Source of the DNA: UBA1240 sp045599185 | Lineage (GTDB): Bacteria; Spirochaetota; Spirochaetia; Treponematales; Treponemataceae | Direction of reading: 5' to 3' | DNA: 64,000 bases | Assembly (NCBI GenBank): GCA_045599185.1 | Contig: JAZRVO010000012.1 | Coordinates: 1 to 64,000 of the forward strand | In this document: in pieces, positions 1-8,841 of the stretch | Layout: each line of letters starts with the position of its first letter | How positions within the stretch are numbered: the stretch's first letter is position 1 | Notes under the pieces: model-generated | The model's database searches: none | What the model saw: only the letters and a program-made list of their open reading frames with translations | What the model was told of the DNA's origin: nothing | Program-made: the position numbers and the translations under genes

Positions 1-60
1 ATTGCTGATTGCTGATTGCTGATTGCTGATTGCTGATTGCTGATTGCTGATTGCTGATTG
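1..60. repeat. 7-bp tandem repeat, about 8.5 copies
   Basis: The first 60 bases are perfect head-to-tail copies of the heptamer ATTGCTG, and the array may continue left of the window. The unit is not a multiple of three, so slippage inside or just before a gene would change a frame or promoter spacing. The nearest gene on the right starts 448 bases away, so any affected gene would lie to the left. Confidence 0.95.
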
Positions 61-507
61 TACAAACATTTTGACTTTCTCCCCAGTTTTTTTGTCAATC
101 TCTTTTCATCATGAAAATTTAAATATGTACGGTTTTTATGAAAAAACACGCAAAAGGCAAAACATTTTACAATATCAATGAAAATACACCCAATCCTATT
201 TTTAGTCAATCGTAAATTATTGTATTATAAAAAGATACAATACATCCATTTTCTCTATTTTCTCTATTCATCAGCCCAATTTCGCTTTGGGAAAATATAA
301 AAGGCAACATTCAGGCAGACACGGACGCAAAAAAAATTACGCCGTACCAGCCGACGAAGGCTAACCAGTTCGGAATGACAGAACCTGCAAACGCGATGGA
401 AATATTTTCAAACTCAACCGGGCTGAATTAGTTTAACATTACAAAAACCCTAAAATGTTAAATTTCATGCTACAATTTTTAGTAAATATATAGGAAAGAG
501 GGCGTAT
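61..507. other. Noncoding stretch upstream of the GH1 gene
   Basis: I see no gene here. The region holds AT-rich DNA, a fragment of the dispersed GTTCGGAATGACA repeat near 370, and a 15-mer at 303-317 (GGCAACATTCAGGCA) that recurs exactly at 38430-38444. A likely extended -10 box (TGC-TACAAT, around 470) precedes the beta-glucosidase, with an AAGAGGG ribosome site just before its ATG. Confidence 0.6.
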
Positions 508-1923
508 ATGAATTTTGGTAAAGATTTTTTATGGGGCGTTGCAACTGCCAGCTATCAAATAGAAGGTGCAACCGATGTTGACGGCAAGCAGGAAACTGTT
601 TGGGACGATTTTTGCCTGCAAAGCAGAAAAAGCATAGACCATTTTGGCGGTACCGTTGCCTGCGACCATTATCACCGCTATAAAGAAGACGTTGAACTGA
701 TGAAAAACCTTGGCGTACAGGTTTACAGATTTTCTACTGCCATGAGCCGGGTTTTAACTTACGATAATTCATACGGAAACACAGGCGTTAAACCGGCTGT
801 TAACCAGAAAGGCCTGGACTTTTATGACCGCCTGATTGACTGTGTACTGGAAGCCGACATTGACCCGTGGATGACCCTTTACCACTGGGATTTGCCGCTG
901 GAACTGGAACGCATGGGCGGATTCAGGAACAGGGAAATTATGTACTGGCTGGCCGATTATGCCGACCTGATGACCCGGCATTTTGGCGACCGCGTAAAGC
1001 ATTTTATGACGCTGAACGAAATGCCCTGCATTCTGGGCGGCTATCAGGGCTGGATGGCGCCGGGACTGACCATAAACCTGCGCGAATATCTGAACATCAT
1101 TCACAACATGCTTTTGTGCCACGGCAACATGACCAAAGTAATCCGTGCAAACGTGCAGGATTCTAAAATCGGGTTTGCCCACTGTGGTCTTGCACCCTTT
1201 CCGGCAAGCGAAAAACCGGAAGACATTGCGGCCTTTAACCGCGCCATGGACTGCCTTGAAAGTGCCCCGGCCGATTATGCGCCTCAGGAAGGCAGCGGTC
1301 TGTTTTTTGGCAGCAGCCTGCAATATTACTGCGACCCTATTTACAAAGGCGAATATCCGGCAAAAGCATTTGAAATTTTTAAAGACAAAATGCCGCTTAT
1401 CAAAGACGGCGATATGGAACTTATTTCGGAAGAACTGGATTTTCACGGACAGAACGTTTATCAGGGCTGCCCTATTGCCGCAGGTTCTGCCGACGGCAAA
1501 TCGTCAGAAGGTTTCCACAATATTCCTTTTGGGCAGGGAAAAGACATTACCGCTGCAAAATGGCCAATTACGCCAAAAAGCCTGAACTATTTTATTGAAT
1601 ACATTTACAACCGTTACAAAAAGCCGGTTTACATTACTGAAAACGGCTGTTCCGGCGCAGATTTGGTTTGCCTTGACGGCAAGGTTCACGACGAATACCG
1701 AATTGACTTTACCCAGCGCTATCTGGAAGAACTTAGCAAGGCAAAGGAAAAAGGCGCAGACATCCGCGGTTATTTCCACTGGTCGCTTTTAGACAATTTT
1801 GAATGGAAAAGCGGCTACAACGAACGCTTTGGCATTGTTCACGTTGATTACCAGACCCAGAAACGCACGCCAAAAGAAAGCTATTACTGGTACAAGGATT
1901 TAATTGCCCAAAACCGCAAATAG
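508..1923 (+). CDS. Family GH1 beta-glucosidase / 6-phospho-beta-glucosidase
   Basis: A 471-residue glycoside hydrolase of family 1, a retaining (beta/alpha)8-barrel enzyme that splits beta-linked glucosides. The N-terminal FLWGVATASYQIEG block is typical of the family. The acid/base Glu lies in TLNEM (about E171; most members have NEP, so the Met after Glu is a small departure) and the nucleophile Glu in YITENG (about E378). The C-terminal motif WSLLDNFEW is also present. There is no signal peptide, so it acts in the cytoplasm on imported oligosaccharides. The ATG has an AAGAGGG ribosome site. It is monocistronic, with a hairpin terminator at 2044-2070. Whether the substrate is phosphorylated cannot be told from the sequence. 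Confidence 0.93.
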   Translation: MNFGKDFLWGVATASYQIEGATDVDGKQETVWDDFCLQSRKSIDHFGGTVACDHYHRYKEDVELMKNLGVQVYRFSTAMSRVLTYDNSYGNTGVKPAVNQKGLDFYDRLIDCVLEADIDPWMTLYHWDLPLELERMGGFRNREIMYWLADYADLMTRHFGDRVKHFMTLNEMPCILGGYQGWMAPGLTINLREYLNIIHNMLLCHGNMTKVIRANVQDSKIGFAHCGLAPFPASEKPEDIAAFNRAMDCLESAPADYAPQEGSGLFFGSSLQYYCDPIYKGEYPAKAFEIFKDKMPLIKDGDMELISEELDFHGQNVYQGCPIAAGSADGKSSEGFHNIPFGQGKDITAAKWPITPKSLNYFIEYIYNRYKKPVYITENGCSGADLVCLDGKVHDEYRIDFTQRYLEELSKAKEKGADIRGYFHWSLLDNFEWKSGYNERFGIVHVDYQTQKRTPKESYYWYKDLIAQNRK

Positions 1924-2000
1924 CCTTTTGTCATGCTGAACGACACGCTTTTGCCATTCACTTTGCCTCTAATTATTGCTTGATGAAGGCAAAAGCACGG

Positions 2001-2025
2001 ATTCCGAAACAAGTTCGGAATGACA
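2001..2025. repeat. Dispersed palindromic repeat (ATTCCGAAACAAGTTCGGAAT-GACA type)
   Basis: A perfect palindromic core followed by GACA. A partner half, TGTCATGCTGAACG, lies upstream near 1931. The same element or parts of it recur at 6772-6848, 14484-14556, 26163-26188, 26252-26300 and in decayed form elsewhere, always between genes. Confidence 0.85.
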
Positions 2026-2043
2026 AACAAAAACAGCATTTTT

Positions 2044-2070
2044 CCCCGGTTTCGCGCCGGGGATTTTTTT
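2044..2070 (+). terminator. Rho-independent terminator of the GH1 gene
   Basis: The stem CCCCGG / CCGGGG with a 7-base loop is followed by ATTTTTTT. Confidence 0.8.
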
Positions 2071-2262
2071 ACTTCAAATTTATGCAAAATGTTGAAGGCC
2101 AAGCTTTGCATAAAACTTCAATTTTTTCTATTAACTGAAACATAAACAGCCGCAGGCAGGCACAGACACGAAAAAAAACACGGCGGTTCATACCAATTTA
2201 CAACCAACCGCAAAATATGGTAATATTTGCACAAAACTCCACTAAACAAACAGGAACCACAA

Positions 2263-3945
2263 ATGAAAAAACGCGCACTTATTAGTGTATTTGTTAAAGA
2301 CGGTATTTTGGATCTTGCAAACGCTTTGAAAAATGCTGATTGGGAAATCCTTTCAACTGGCGGAACAGCAAAGTTTTTAACCCAGAACGGAATCAACGTA
2401 ACCGACGTTAGCGACGTTACAGGTTTCCCGGAATGTCTGGACGGACGTGTAAAAACATTGCACCCAAAAATTCACGCCGGTATTCTTGCTATGCGCGAAA
2501 ACGCAGACCACATGAAAACAATTGAAGAACTGGGCGTTACCCCGATTGACATGATTTGTGTTAACCTTTACCCATTTTTTGATAAAGTACAGGCCGGCCT
2601 TACTTTTGAAGAAACAGTGGAGTTCATCGACATTGGCGGTCCTACTATGCTTCGCGCCGCTGCCAAAAACTTTCAGGACGTTATCGTTCTTACAGACCCT
2701 GCGGATTACGCAGAAACAATTTCAGCAATCAACGCACAGCCTTCAGCAGGGGCAGCATGTGTTTCTAAAGAATTCAAACGCCGCCTGGCCGGTAAAGTTT
2801 TCAACTTAACTTCTGCCTACGATGCAGCCGTTTCACGCTTCATGCTGGAAGAAGAACTGCCAACTTACTACGACATGCCGCTGGTAAAAAGCCAGTCGCT
2901 TCGTTACGGCGAAAACGCACACCAGCAAGCCGCACTTTACGTGCTTGCCGACAAAAAAGGCGCTTTTGCAGGCATGAACCAGCTTCAGGGCAAGGAACTT
3001 TCTTACAACAACATTCGCGACCTTGACGTTGCATGGAAAGCAGTTTGTGCATTCAACCGTTTTGTAAAAAATGCTGCACCGGTAAACGGCACAGACTATT
3101 CTGCATATAACGGAATTATCTGCGGAAAAGACGCAGACGGAAACAAGGCAAACCCAAGCGGCAGCCCTATTACTGCAAGTTTTGCAGGCGCTTCTAACAG
3201 CGTGTTTACAATTGCCCTTAAGCACAACACACCTTGCGGTGCTTCACTTGGTGCAAGCGTACTTGAAAGCTACAAACAGTGCTACGACTGTGACCCGGTT
3301 TCTATTTTTGGCGGAATTGTTGGTTGCAGTGCCGTTATTGATAAAGCCGCTGCCGAAGAAATGGTAAAATGCTTCCTCGAAGTTATCGTTGCACCCGGTT
3401 TTACACCGGAAGCACTTGAAGTTTTTGCCGCAAAGAAAAACCTTCGCCTTATTACTGCAAGCGTAGAAGCAGACGACAATTTTGAATGCATGAGCGTTGC
3501 AGGCGGTGTTCTGGTACAGAACCGCGACAACCAGCTTTTTGAAAAATGGGACATCGTTACAAAGGCTAAACCAACCCAGGAACAGATTGACGAAATGGCA
3601 TTCGGCATGACAGTTGCAATGTTTGCAAAATCAAATGCAATTCTGGTTATTAAAAACCGCACTGCTTACGGCATTGGCTGCGGCCAGACAAACCGCATTT
3701 GGGCAGCAGAACAGGCTTTGAGCCGTGCAAAAGAAAAAACCGAAAGCCTTGGTTTGGGAAAAGCAGAAGTTCTTATCAGCGACGCATTCTTCCCGTTTGC
3801 CGACAACGTAGAAAAAGCAAACGAATACGGAATTAAGGCAATCGTTACACCTGGCGGCTCAATCCGCGACCAGGAATGCATTGACGCATGTAACAAATAT
3901 GGCATTGCAATGGTATTTACCGGCACACGCCACTTTAAGCATTAA
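2263..3945 (+). CDS. purH: Bifunctional PurH (AICAR formyltransferase / IMP cyclohydrolase)
   Basis: Catalyses the last two steps of de novo IMP synthesis: transfer of a formyl group to AICAR, then ring closure. The N-terminal half is the MGS-like IMP cyclohydrolase domain (STGGTAKFL, GFPECLDGRVKTLHPKIHAG). The C-terminal half is the AICAR transformylase, with KHNTPCG as the catalytic Lys-His block and the terminal GTRHFKH typical of PurH. At 560 residues it is somewhat longer than the roughly 530-residue enterobacterial enzyme. An upstream in-frame TTG at 2227 exists, but the ATG at 2263 has a ribosome site (AGGAACC) and begins the conserved sequence. It stands alone, not in a pur operon, and ends at a strong terminator. 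Confidence 0.95.
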   Translation: MKKRALISVFVKDGILDLANALKNADWEILSTGGTAKFLTQNGINVTDVSDVTGFPECLDGRVKTLHPKIHAGILAMRENADHMKTIEELGVTPIDMICVNLYPFFDKVQAGLTFEETVEFIDIGGPTMLRAAAKNFQDVIVLTDPADYAETISAINAQPSAGAACVSKEFKRRLAGKVFNLTSAYDAAVSRFMLEEELPTYYDMPLVKSQSLRYGENAHQQAALYVLADKKGAFAGMNQLQGKELSYNNIRDLDVAWKAVCAFNRFVKNAAPVNGTDYSAYNGIICGKDADGNKANPSGSPITASFAGASNSVFTIALKHNTPCGASLGASVLESYKQCYDCDPVSIFGGIVGCSAVIDKAAAEEMVKCFLEVIVAPGFTPEALEVFAAKKNLRLITASVEADDNFECMSVAGGVLVQNRDNQLFEKWDIVTKAKPTQEQIDEMAFGMTVAMFAKSNAILVIKNRTAYGIGCGQTNRIWAAEQALSRAKEKTESLGLGKAEVLISDAFFPFADNVEKANEYGIKAIVTPGGSIRDQECIDACNKYGIAMVFTGTRHFKH

Positions 3946-3969
3946 TTCTTTATAAAGCGAATAATGTAA

Positions 3970-4023
3970 AAATCGGCAGCGGCACTTTAAAAACAATAAA
4001 GTGGCTTTTCTGCCGATTTTTTT
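3970..4023 (+). terminator. Terminator downstream of purH
   Basis: A long stem pairs AATCGGCAG with CTGCCGATT, with an inner CACTTTA/TAAAGTG pairing, followed by a run of T. Confidence 0.85.
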
Positions 4024-4220
4024 TGCCGTTAAGCCACTTAACAGCAAAAGCCTAATTGCCGAAAATTCATAATATGTTAAACCGGGTTTTAACAATTAAG
4101 GGTTACGGTATTTTTAATGAAATATAACGTAACTTGCAAAAACAGGTTTGGAATGGCAAGACCTGAAAACCCGGAAAAACTTACAAAAAACATAATTGAA
4201 AATTTGCAAAAGGAAACGGT

Positions 4221-5285
4221 ATGTTAAGCAAATTAGCTTCTCTTTTGGTACCTTATTTTGGTCCGGCACGTCTTTTACAGTCCAACGCTGTTTTAATTTG
4301 TCTTGCACTTTACAGCGGTTTTGTTGTTACGCGCGGACTTTTGCCAAAATTTTACAAGTATTTACCCAGCGACCGCGGCCGGGAATTTACGATTTCTGCG
4401 GAAGCCGCAAAAGGCAAGCCGACCGGCGCAGGCGTTGTTTTTATTTCATTTTTTGTGCTGGTGTGCGCAGTTTTTGCACCGCTTTCACTTGTACAGGGAT
4501 GCATAATTGCCCTAACATGGGTAACAATGCTTACAGGCTACCTGGACGACCGCAGCCTGCACGGGTGGGGCGAATACCGCAAAGCCGTGCTTGATCTGAT
4601 AGTGTGCCTTGCGGCTTCTTTCGTTCTGTACTATTTAAACCCGGCAAACGCCGACGGCGTGTATTTCTGGTTTCCTTTTGTAACCGGAACAGTAAAAATT
4701 CCTGCTGTTGTTTTTATAATTGTTTCTACCGTGGTGCTTTGGGCTTCAATTAACACAACAAACTGCACTGACGGCGTTGACGGATTGTCTAGCACGCTGG
4801 TTTTAATTGGCCTTGGCATGATGGGTGTAATTTTTTACATCGTTCTGGGACACCGGGACATTGCCGAATATCTGCTTGTTCCGCACCTTTCCACCGGGGC
4901 AAGCTGGGCAATAATTATTTTTGCACTCTTCGGCGTTTTGATGGGCTATTTGTGGCACAACGCGTTTCCAAGCAAGGTTTTAATGGGCGATGCCGGAAGC
5001 CGCGCACTGGGCTTTTTCATCGGCTGCATTGTTCTTGTAAGCGGAAACCCTTTCCTCATTCTGGCGACGTCTTCAATTATTCTGGTAAACGGCGGCATGG
5101 GCCTGCTTAAAGTTTTCCTGCTGCGCTTTTTCAAGATAAAAATATTTGCCAGCATCCGTTTCCCACTCCACGACCACATGCGCAAAAACCGCAACTGGTC
5201 GCCAACACAGGTGCTTATTAAGTTTATGATTATGCAGCTGTTAATTTCGGCCGGCATTTTTGGCTTAATGTTCAAAGTGCGCTAA
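4221..5285 (+). CDS. mraY: Phospho-N-acetylmuramoyl-pentapeptide transferase (MraY)
   Basis: Makes lipid I by transferring phospho-MurNAc-pentapeptide to undecaprenyl phosphate at the inner membrane, the first membrane step of peptidoglycan synthesis. The 354-residue product is polytopic with about ten hydrophobic segments. The MraY/WecA signatures are present: GYLDD near residue 110, NTTNCTDGVDGL near 175, MGDAGSRALGFFIG near 255, and the His-rich LHDHMRKN loop near 315. An AAGGAAAC ribosome site precedes the ATG. It is unusual in standing alone rather than in the mur/fts cluster. A strong terminator follows. Confidence 0.93.
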   Translation: MLSKLASLLVPYFGPARLLQSNAVLICLALYSGFVVTRGLLPKFYKYLPSDRGREFTISAEAAKGKPTGAGVVFISFFVLVCAVFAPLSLVQGCIIALTWVTMLTGYLDDRSLHGWGEYRKAVLDLIVCLAASFVLYYLNPANADGVYFWFPFVTGTVKIPAVVFIIVSTVVLWASINTTNCTDGVDGLSSTLVLIGLGMMGVIFYIVLGHRDIAEYLLVPHLSTGASWAIIIFALFGVLMGYLWHNAFPSKVLMGDAGSRALGFFIGCIVLVSGNPFLILATSSIILVNGGMGLLKVFLLRFFKIKIFASIRFPLHDHMRKNRNWSPTQVLIKFMIMQLLISAGIFGLMFKVR

Positions 5286-5321
5286 TTGAAAAAATAAAAA
5301 ACCGCCGGTTGGCAAAAAAAA

Positions 5322-5373
5322 TAGCCATAATTGCAGTGCAATAAATGAAATGCACCCAATTATGGCTTTTTTT
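5322..5373 (+). terminator. Terminator downstream of mraY
   Basis: A long stem (AGCCATAATTG with CAATTATGGCT, and inner TGCA pairing) is followed by seven T residues. Confidence 0.9.
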
Positions 5374-5407
5374 ATGCGCCGGGCTTTTATTTTTTAAGCG
5401 TTCCCGC

Positions 5408-5445
5408 AAAAAAAATGCCGGATTTTGAAAAACCGGCATCATTTT
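5408..5445 (-). terminator. Terminator of the M20 peptidase gene
   Basis: Stem ATGCCGG / CCGGCAT with an 11-base loop, flanked by an A-run on the + strand that becomes a T-run on the minus strand. Confidence 0.8.
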
Positions 5446-5449
5446 AACA

Positions 5450-6679
5450 TCAGCAGTTTTTTACCATTGCCGAAGCCAGCACTTTGGCTTCATCAATAAG
5501 GTTTTGAATTACACAGTATTCGTCGGGCTGGTGCATGGTTTCGTCCTGCAAAGACCAAACTACCGCGTTAAAACCGGCCTTGCGCAAATAAGCGCCAACA
5601 GTACCGCCGCCAATACCAATCAGTTTTGGTTCAATTTTAAGCACGCGCTTTACAGCTTCACCCAAAACTTCTACAACTTCAGCATTTTTAGGCGTTGCAG
5701 GGCTTTCTACTGCCTGTTCTTCTGTAAATTCAATTTTTACGCCATATTTGGCTTCAACCTGGGCAACGCGCTTTTTAATTTCGCCACGTACAAAGTCAAG
5801 GCTGTAGCACGGCAAAATGCGGCAGTCCATATAGAACACGTCTTCGCCGGGAATGGTATTAACGTTAGGTACGTTTGCTTCTTTTTTGGTAGGCTGAAAA
5901 GTTGAACGAGGCGGATCAAACAAATCATCACGTTCGGTTAAGTCGCTTTCAAGCGCATTAAGTTTAAGTGCAAGGTCGCAGGCGGCAAGATGTGCATTTA
6001 TGCCGCTGTCCGGCGTAGAACCGTGCGCCTGCTTGCCGATTGTACGGAATTTTCCCCAGAGCAGGTTCTTTTCTGCAATTTCAATGGTTTCGCCTTTTTC
6101 ATCGCCGCCGTCGGGAATGATAATCAGGTCGTCCTTGCCGAAAATTACGTAATTGTTAAGCAAATGCTGAATGCCGTAGGCAGAGCCAACTTCTTCGTCC
6201 GCAACGAAAAGCAGTTTTACCGTATACTGGGGCACAATTCCGCAGGCGTTTAATGCCAGCGCTGCCATTACGGAACAAACCAAGCCCTGCTGATCGTCTT
6301 CAACGCCGCGGCCGTACAGTTTGCCGTCTTTTTCTACCACGGTAAAAGGGTCTGTATGCCACAAAGCCGGTTCACCAGCCGGAACAACGTCCAGATGCGA
6401 CATTATCCACAAAGATTTGGTATCATCCTTACCCTTAATGGTTGCTATAAGGTTCGGGCGGATTTTGCTTTCAACGCGCTCGTCAGCAGCATCAAACCTT
6501 TCCAAATCGCTGATTCCGTTTTCTTTAAGCCATTTTTCCAAGGCGTCGCATTTTGCCAGTTCACCTTCACCGCCGCTTTCCGGTGCAAGTGCAGGAATTG
6601 AAGTTAAAATTGTTTCAAGTTCAATTGCTTTCTGCCTGTTTTTTTCTATATAATCGCAGATTTTTTCAAAATCACTCAT
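5450..6679 (-). CDS. M20-family zinc metallopeptidase (dipeptidase/deacylase)
   Basis: A 409-residue M20 hydrolase, related to PepV, ArgE and DapE, that removes an acyl or aminoacyl group with a two-metal site. Metal ligands and catalytic residues are visible: HLDVVPAGE near residue 80, EDDQQG near 115, the DEEVGS pair near 150 and PDGGD near 175. The dimerisation insert follows, then a C-terminal MHQPDEY motif carrying the last His. The ATG at 6679 is chosen because AAGGGG lies 6 nt upstream; a start at 6694 would put that ribosome site inside the gene. The exact substrate (dipeptide or N-acyl amino acid) is not determinable. No signal peptide. Confidence 0.88.
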   Translation of the reverse strand: MSDFEKICDYIEKNRQKAIELETILTSIPALAPESGGEGELAKCDALEKWLKENGISDLERFDAADERVESKIRPNLIATIKGKDDTKSLWIMSHLDVVPAGEPALWHTDPFTVVEKDGKLYGRGVEDDQQGLVCSVMAALALNACGIVPQYTVKLLFVADEEVGSAYGIQHLLNNYVIFGKDDLIIIPDGGDEKGETIEIAEKNLLWGKFRTIGKQAHGSTPDSGINAHLAACDLALKLNALESDLTERDDLFDPPRSTFQPTKKEANVPNVNTIPGEDVFYMDCRILPCYSLDFVRGEIKKRVAQVEAKYGVKIEFTEEQAVESPATPKNAEVVEVLGEAVKRVLKIEPKLIGIGGGTVGAYLRKAGFNAVVWSLQDETMHQPDEYCVIQNLIDEAKVLASAMVKNC

Positions 6680-6771
6680 GTAAAACCCCTTCATGCTATT
6701 TTTGCTTTAAGAACAAAAGGCACCTTAACGCAACGGGCAGGTGCCCCAATGCATTCTGGTGCCTTTTTAAT

Positions 6772-6848
6772 TGTCATGCTGAACTTGTCAGTCTTCGGCA
6801 GCTGCACACAACACCTTCCATAGATTTTGAAACAAGTTCAGAATGACA
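6772..6848. repeat. Dispersed TGTCATGCTGAACTTG ... CAAGTTCAGAATGACA repeat
   Basis: Two inverted ends, TGTCATGCTGAACTTG and GAAACAAGTTCAGAATGACA, enclose about 40 bases. It is a copy of the intergenic element also seen at 14484-14556. It lies between putP (3' side) and the peptidase (5' side). Confidence 0.85.
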
Positions 6849-6881
6849 GATTATCATTTGTAATGACAAAACTTAATGTTT

Positions 6882-8414
6882 TTAGTCGTTTGCTTTTTTG
6901 TAAGAATCAAATTCTGCCAGAACTTCAGGGTCTTTTTTGGTGCAAAGGCTTACAACAACTGCAAGCACCAGACAAACTACAAAGCCAGGTACAATTTCGT
7001 ACAAATTGAAGATTCCGCCGCTTAAGTTGTGCCACAAAACAACGGTTACGCCGCCGCCAATCAAACCGGCAATTGCGCCCTGTTTTGTTGCATTGCGCCA
7101 GAACAAAGAAAGCAGTACAAGCGGGCCAAATGTTGAACCAAAACCAGCCCAGGCGTAACTTACCAAACCAAAAATTGAACTGTTAGGATTCAGCGAAAGG
7201 CAGAAAGCGATTGCGGCAATTATCAAAACGGTAATGCGGCTAACGGTAAGAACTTTTTTCTCGTCAGCATCTTTGTTAATCATGCTTTTGTAAATGTCAA
7301 GGCTGATTGCACTTGAAGCACTTAAAAGCTGACTGTCGGCAGTTGACATTGAAGCGGCAAGAATTGCACAAAGGAAAAGGCCTGCAATGAATGCCGGGTA
7401 CATTTTAAGCATTGTTTCGCTGAATACGGTTTCTTCAAAACCGCCGGTTAAAAGCATTGCCGGGTTAGACAAATCGCCGCCGGCAAGGTAAACAGTGCCC
7501 AAAGTACCAATAATAAATGTACCGATGTAAGAAATTACCATCCATATTGTACCAATGCGGCGGGCTGTTTTAACTTCTTCGCCTGAACGGATGCCCATAA
7601 AGCGAATGATAATGTGCGGCATACCGAAATAGCCCAAGCCCCATGCCAGTGCCGAAACAATTGCCATTGCGCCGTAACTCTGGTTGGCGCTGAATTTTGC
7701 CATCATTTCTTCGCCAAACTGACCGCTGATTGCGCGCTGGCTAAAGTCGCTTACGGCAGCCATTGCGTTGCCTGCGCCGCCAAGTGCAACAACGGCAATT
7801 ACAGAAGAAATTACGAAGGCAACAAAAATCAATGTGCCCTGAACAAAGTCTGTTGTACAAACGGCTGTGTAACCGCCCAGAATTGTGTAAGTAAGAATTA
7901 CGATTAAGCCGATTACCAGACCAACGTAATAGTTTAAGCCGAATACGGAACGGAAAAGTTTTGCACAGGCAACAAAGCCAGAAGCTGTATAAATTGTAAA
8001 GAAGAAAACAATGAAAATTACCGAAATAATTGAAATTACGTGGCTTTTATCCTTAAAACGGTTAGAAAAGAATTCCGGAATGGTGATAGAATCGCCGAAA
8101 GAAACCGTACATTTGCGGAGCGGACGTGCAACAAAAAGCCAGTTAAGGTAAGTACCAACAATCAGTCCCAGTGCAGTCCAGAAAGTTTCCTTAATTCCGC
8201 CAAGGTAGCACAAACCCGGCAATCCCATCAAAAGCCATGCTGAAGAGTCTGAAGCTTCGGCACTGAGGGCTGTTACAAACGGGCCAACTTTGCGGCCGCC
8301 AAGAAAAAAGTCTTTCGGACTGTTGTTCTTTTTGGCGTTACGCAAACCAATGTAAATCATAAAACCAAGATACAAAACAAAGGCAATTATTTTTGCCACC
8401 AATTGAGAGGTCAT
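6882..8414 (-). CDS. putP: Sodium/proline symporter, SSF family
   Basis: A 510-residue solute:sodium symporter with about 13 membrane segments. The family block ALSAEASDSSAWLLMGLPG near residue 50 and the MSTADSQLLSASSAI segment near 350, which holds the sodium-binding Ser-Thr in characterised PutP, are both present, as is GYFGMPHIIIRFM near 260. Proline uptake is the best call, though the SSF family also carries pantothenate and sugars. The start has a clear ribosome site (TGGAG). It forms a single-gene unit. Confidence 0.9.
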   Translation of the reverse strand: MTSQLVAKIIAFVLYLGFMIYIGLRNAKKNNSPKDFFLGGRKVGPFVTALSAEASDSSAWLLMGLPGLCYLGGIKETFWTALGLIVGTYLNWLFVARPLRKCTVSFGDSITIPEFFSNRFKDKSHVISIISVIFIVFFFTIYTASGFVACAKLFRSVFGLNYYVGLVIGLIVILTYTILGGYTAVCTTDFVQGTLIFVAFVISSVIAVVALGGAGNAMAAVSDFSQRAISGQFGEEMMAKFSANQSYGAMAIVSALAWGLGYFGMPHIIIRFMGIRSGEEVKTARRIGTIWMVISYIGTFIIGTLGTVYLAGGDLSNPAMLLTGGFEETVFSETMLKMYPAFIAGLFLCAILAASMSTADSQLLSASSAISLDIYKSMINKDADEKKVLTVSRITVLIIAAIAFCLSLNPNSSIFGLVSYAWAGFGSTFGPLVLLSLFWRNATKQGAIAGLIGGGVTVVLWHNLSGGIFNLYEIVPGFVVCLVLAVVVSLCTKKDPEVLAEFDSYKKAND

Positions 8415-8751
8415 ATTTTCTCCAGTTCACTAACTTACATTTTGAATAAATATACCTTGCCGTTTAATGAAAAAATCTTCGTTGCCGGGCAAAACGCATA
8501 AAAATACAAAATGCACCATTATTTTACATTTTTATTCAAAATTTCTCAACCCGGTAAAATGTTGCAGCGCGTTTATTTCTTTTGCAAATAATGGATTAGC
8601 AGCATTTTTAACAATGCAACAAAACCCGCCGTTCACCGCAACCGCACCCTTTCAGCAGTAAGAATAACGTTTCTGCAACGTCCGCCATTTCCATAAAGCG
8701 CCACAATTCAACCTAAAGCCCGAAGCGAAAAAAACAGTTCACCTGCACGCA
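8415..8751. other. Intergenic, no gene seen
   Basis: This stretch between putP (transcribed away) and the galE terminator has A/T-rich sequence and no convincing ORF, RNA or repeat. A 64-codon ORF here has no ribosome site or recognisable product. Confidence 0.5.
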
Positions 8752-8785
8752 TAAAAAAAGCCCCGGCTAAAACCGGGGCTTAAAA
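8752..8785 (-). terminator. Terminator of galE
   Basis: Stem AGCCCCGG / CCGGGGCT with a six-base loop; on the minus strand it is followed by seven T. Confidence 0.9.
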
Positions 8786-8841
8786 CAGGCATAAAGTTTT
8801 TAAAAAATTCAAAAAACTGCTGCCTTTAAGTTTCAGGCAAA

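Noticed and set aside
769..1446. 225-codon ORF antisense to the GH1 gene
   Set aside because: The GH1 frame has all catalytic motifs and a ribosome site; this antisense frame is a shadow of GC-skewed codons.
8467..8661. Possible small gene after putP
   Set aside because: 64 codons, no ribosome site, no recognisable product, odd amino acid composition.
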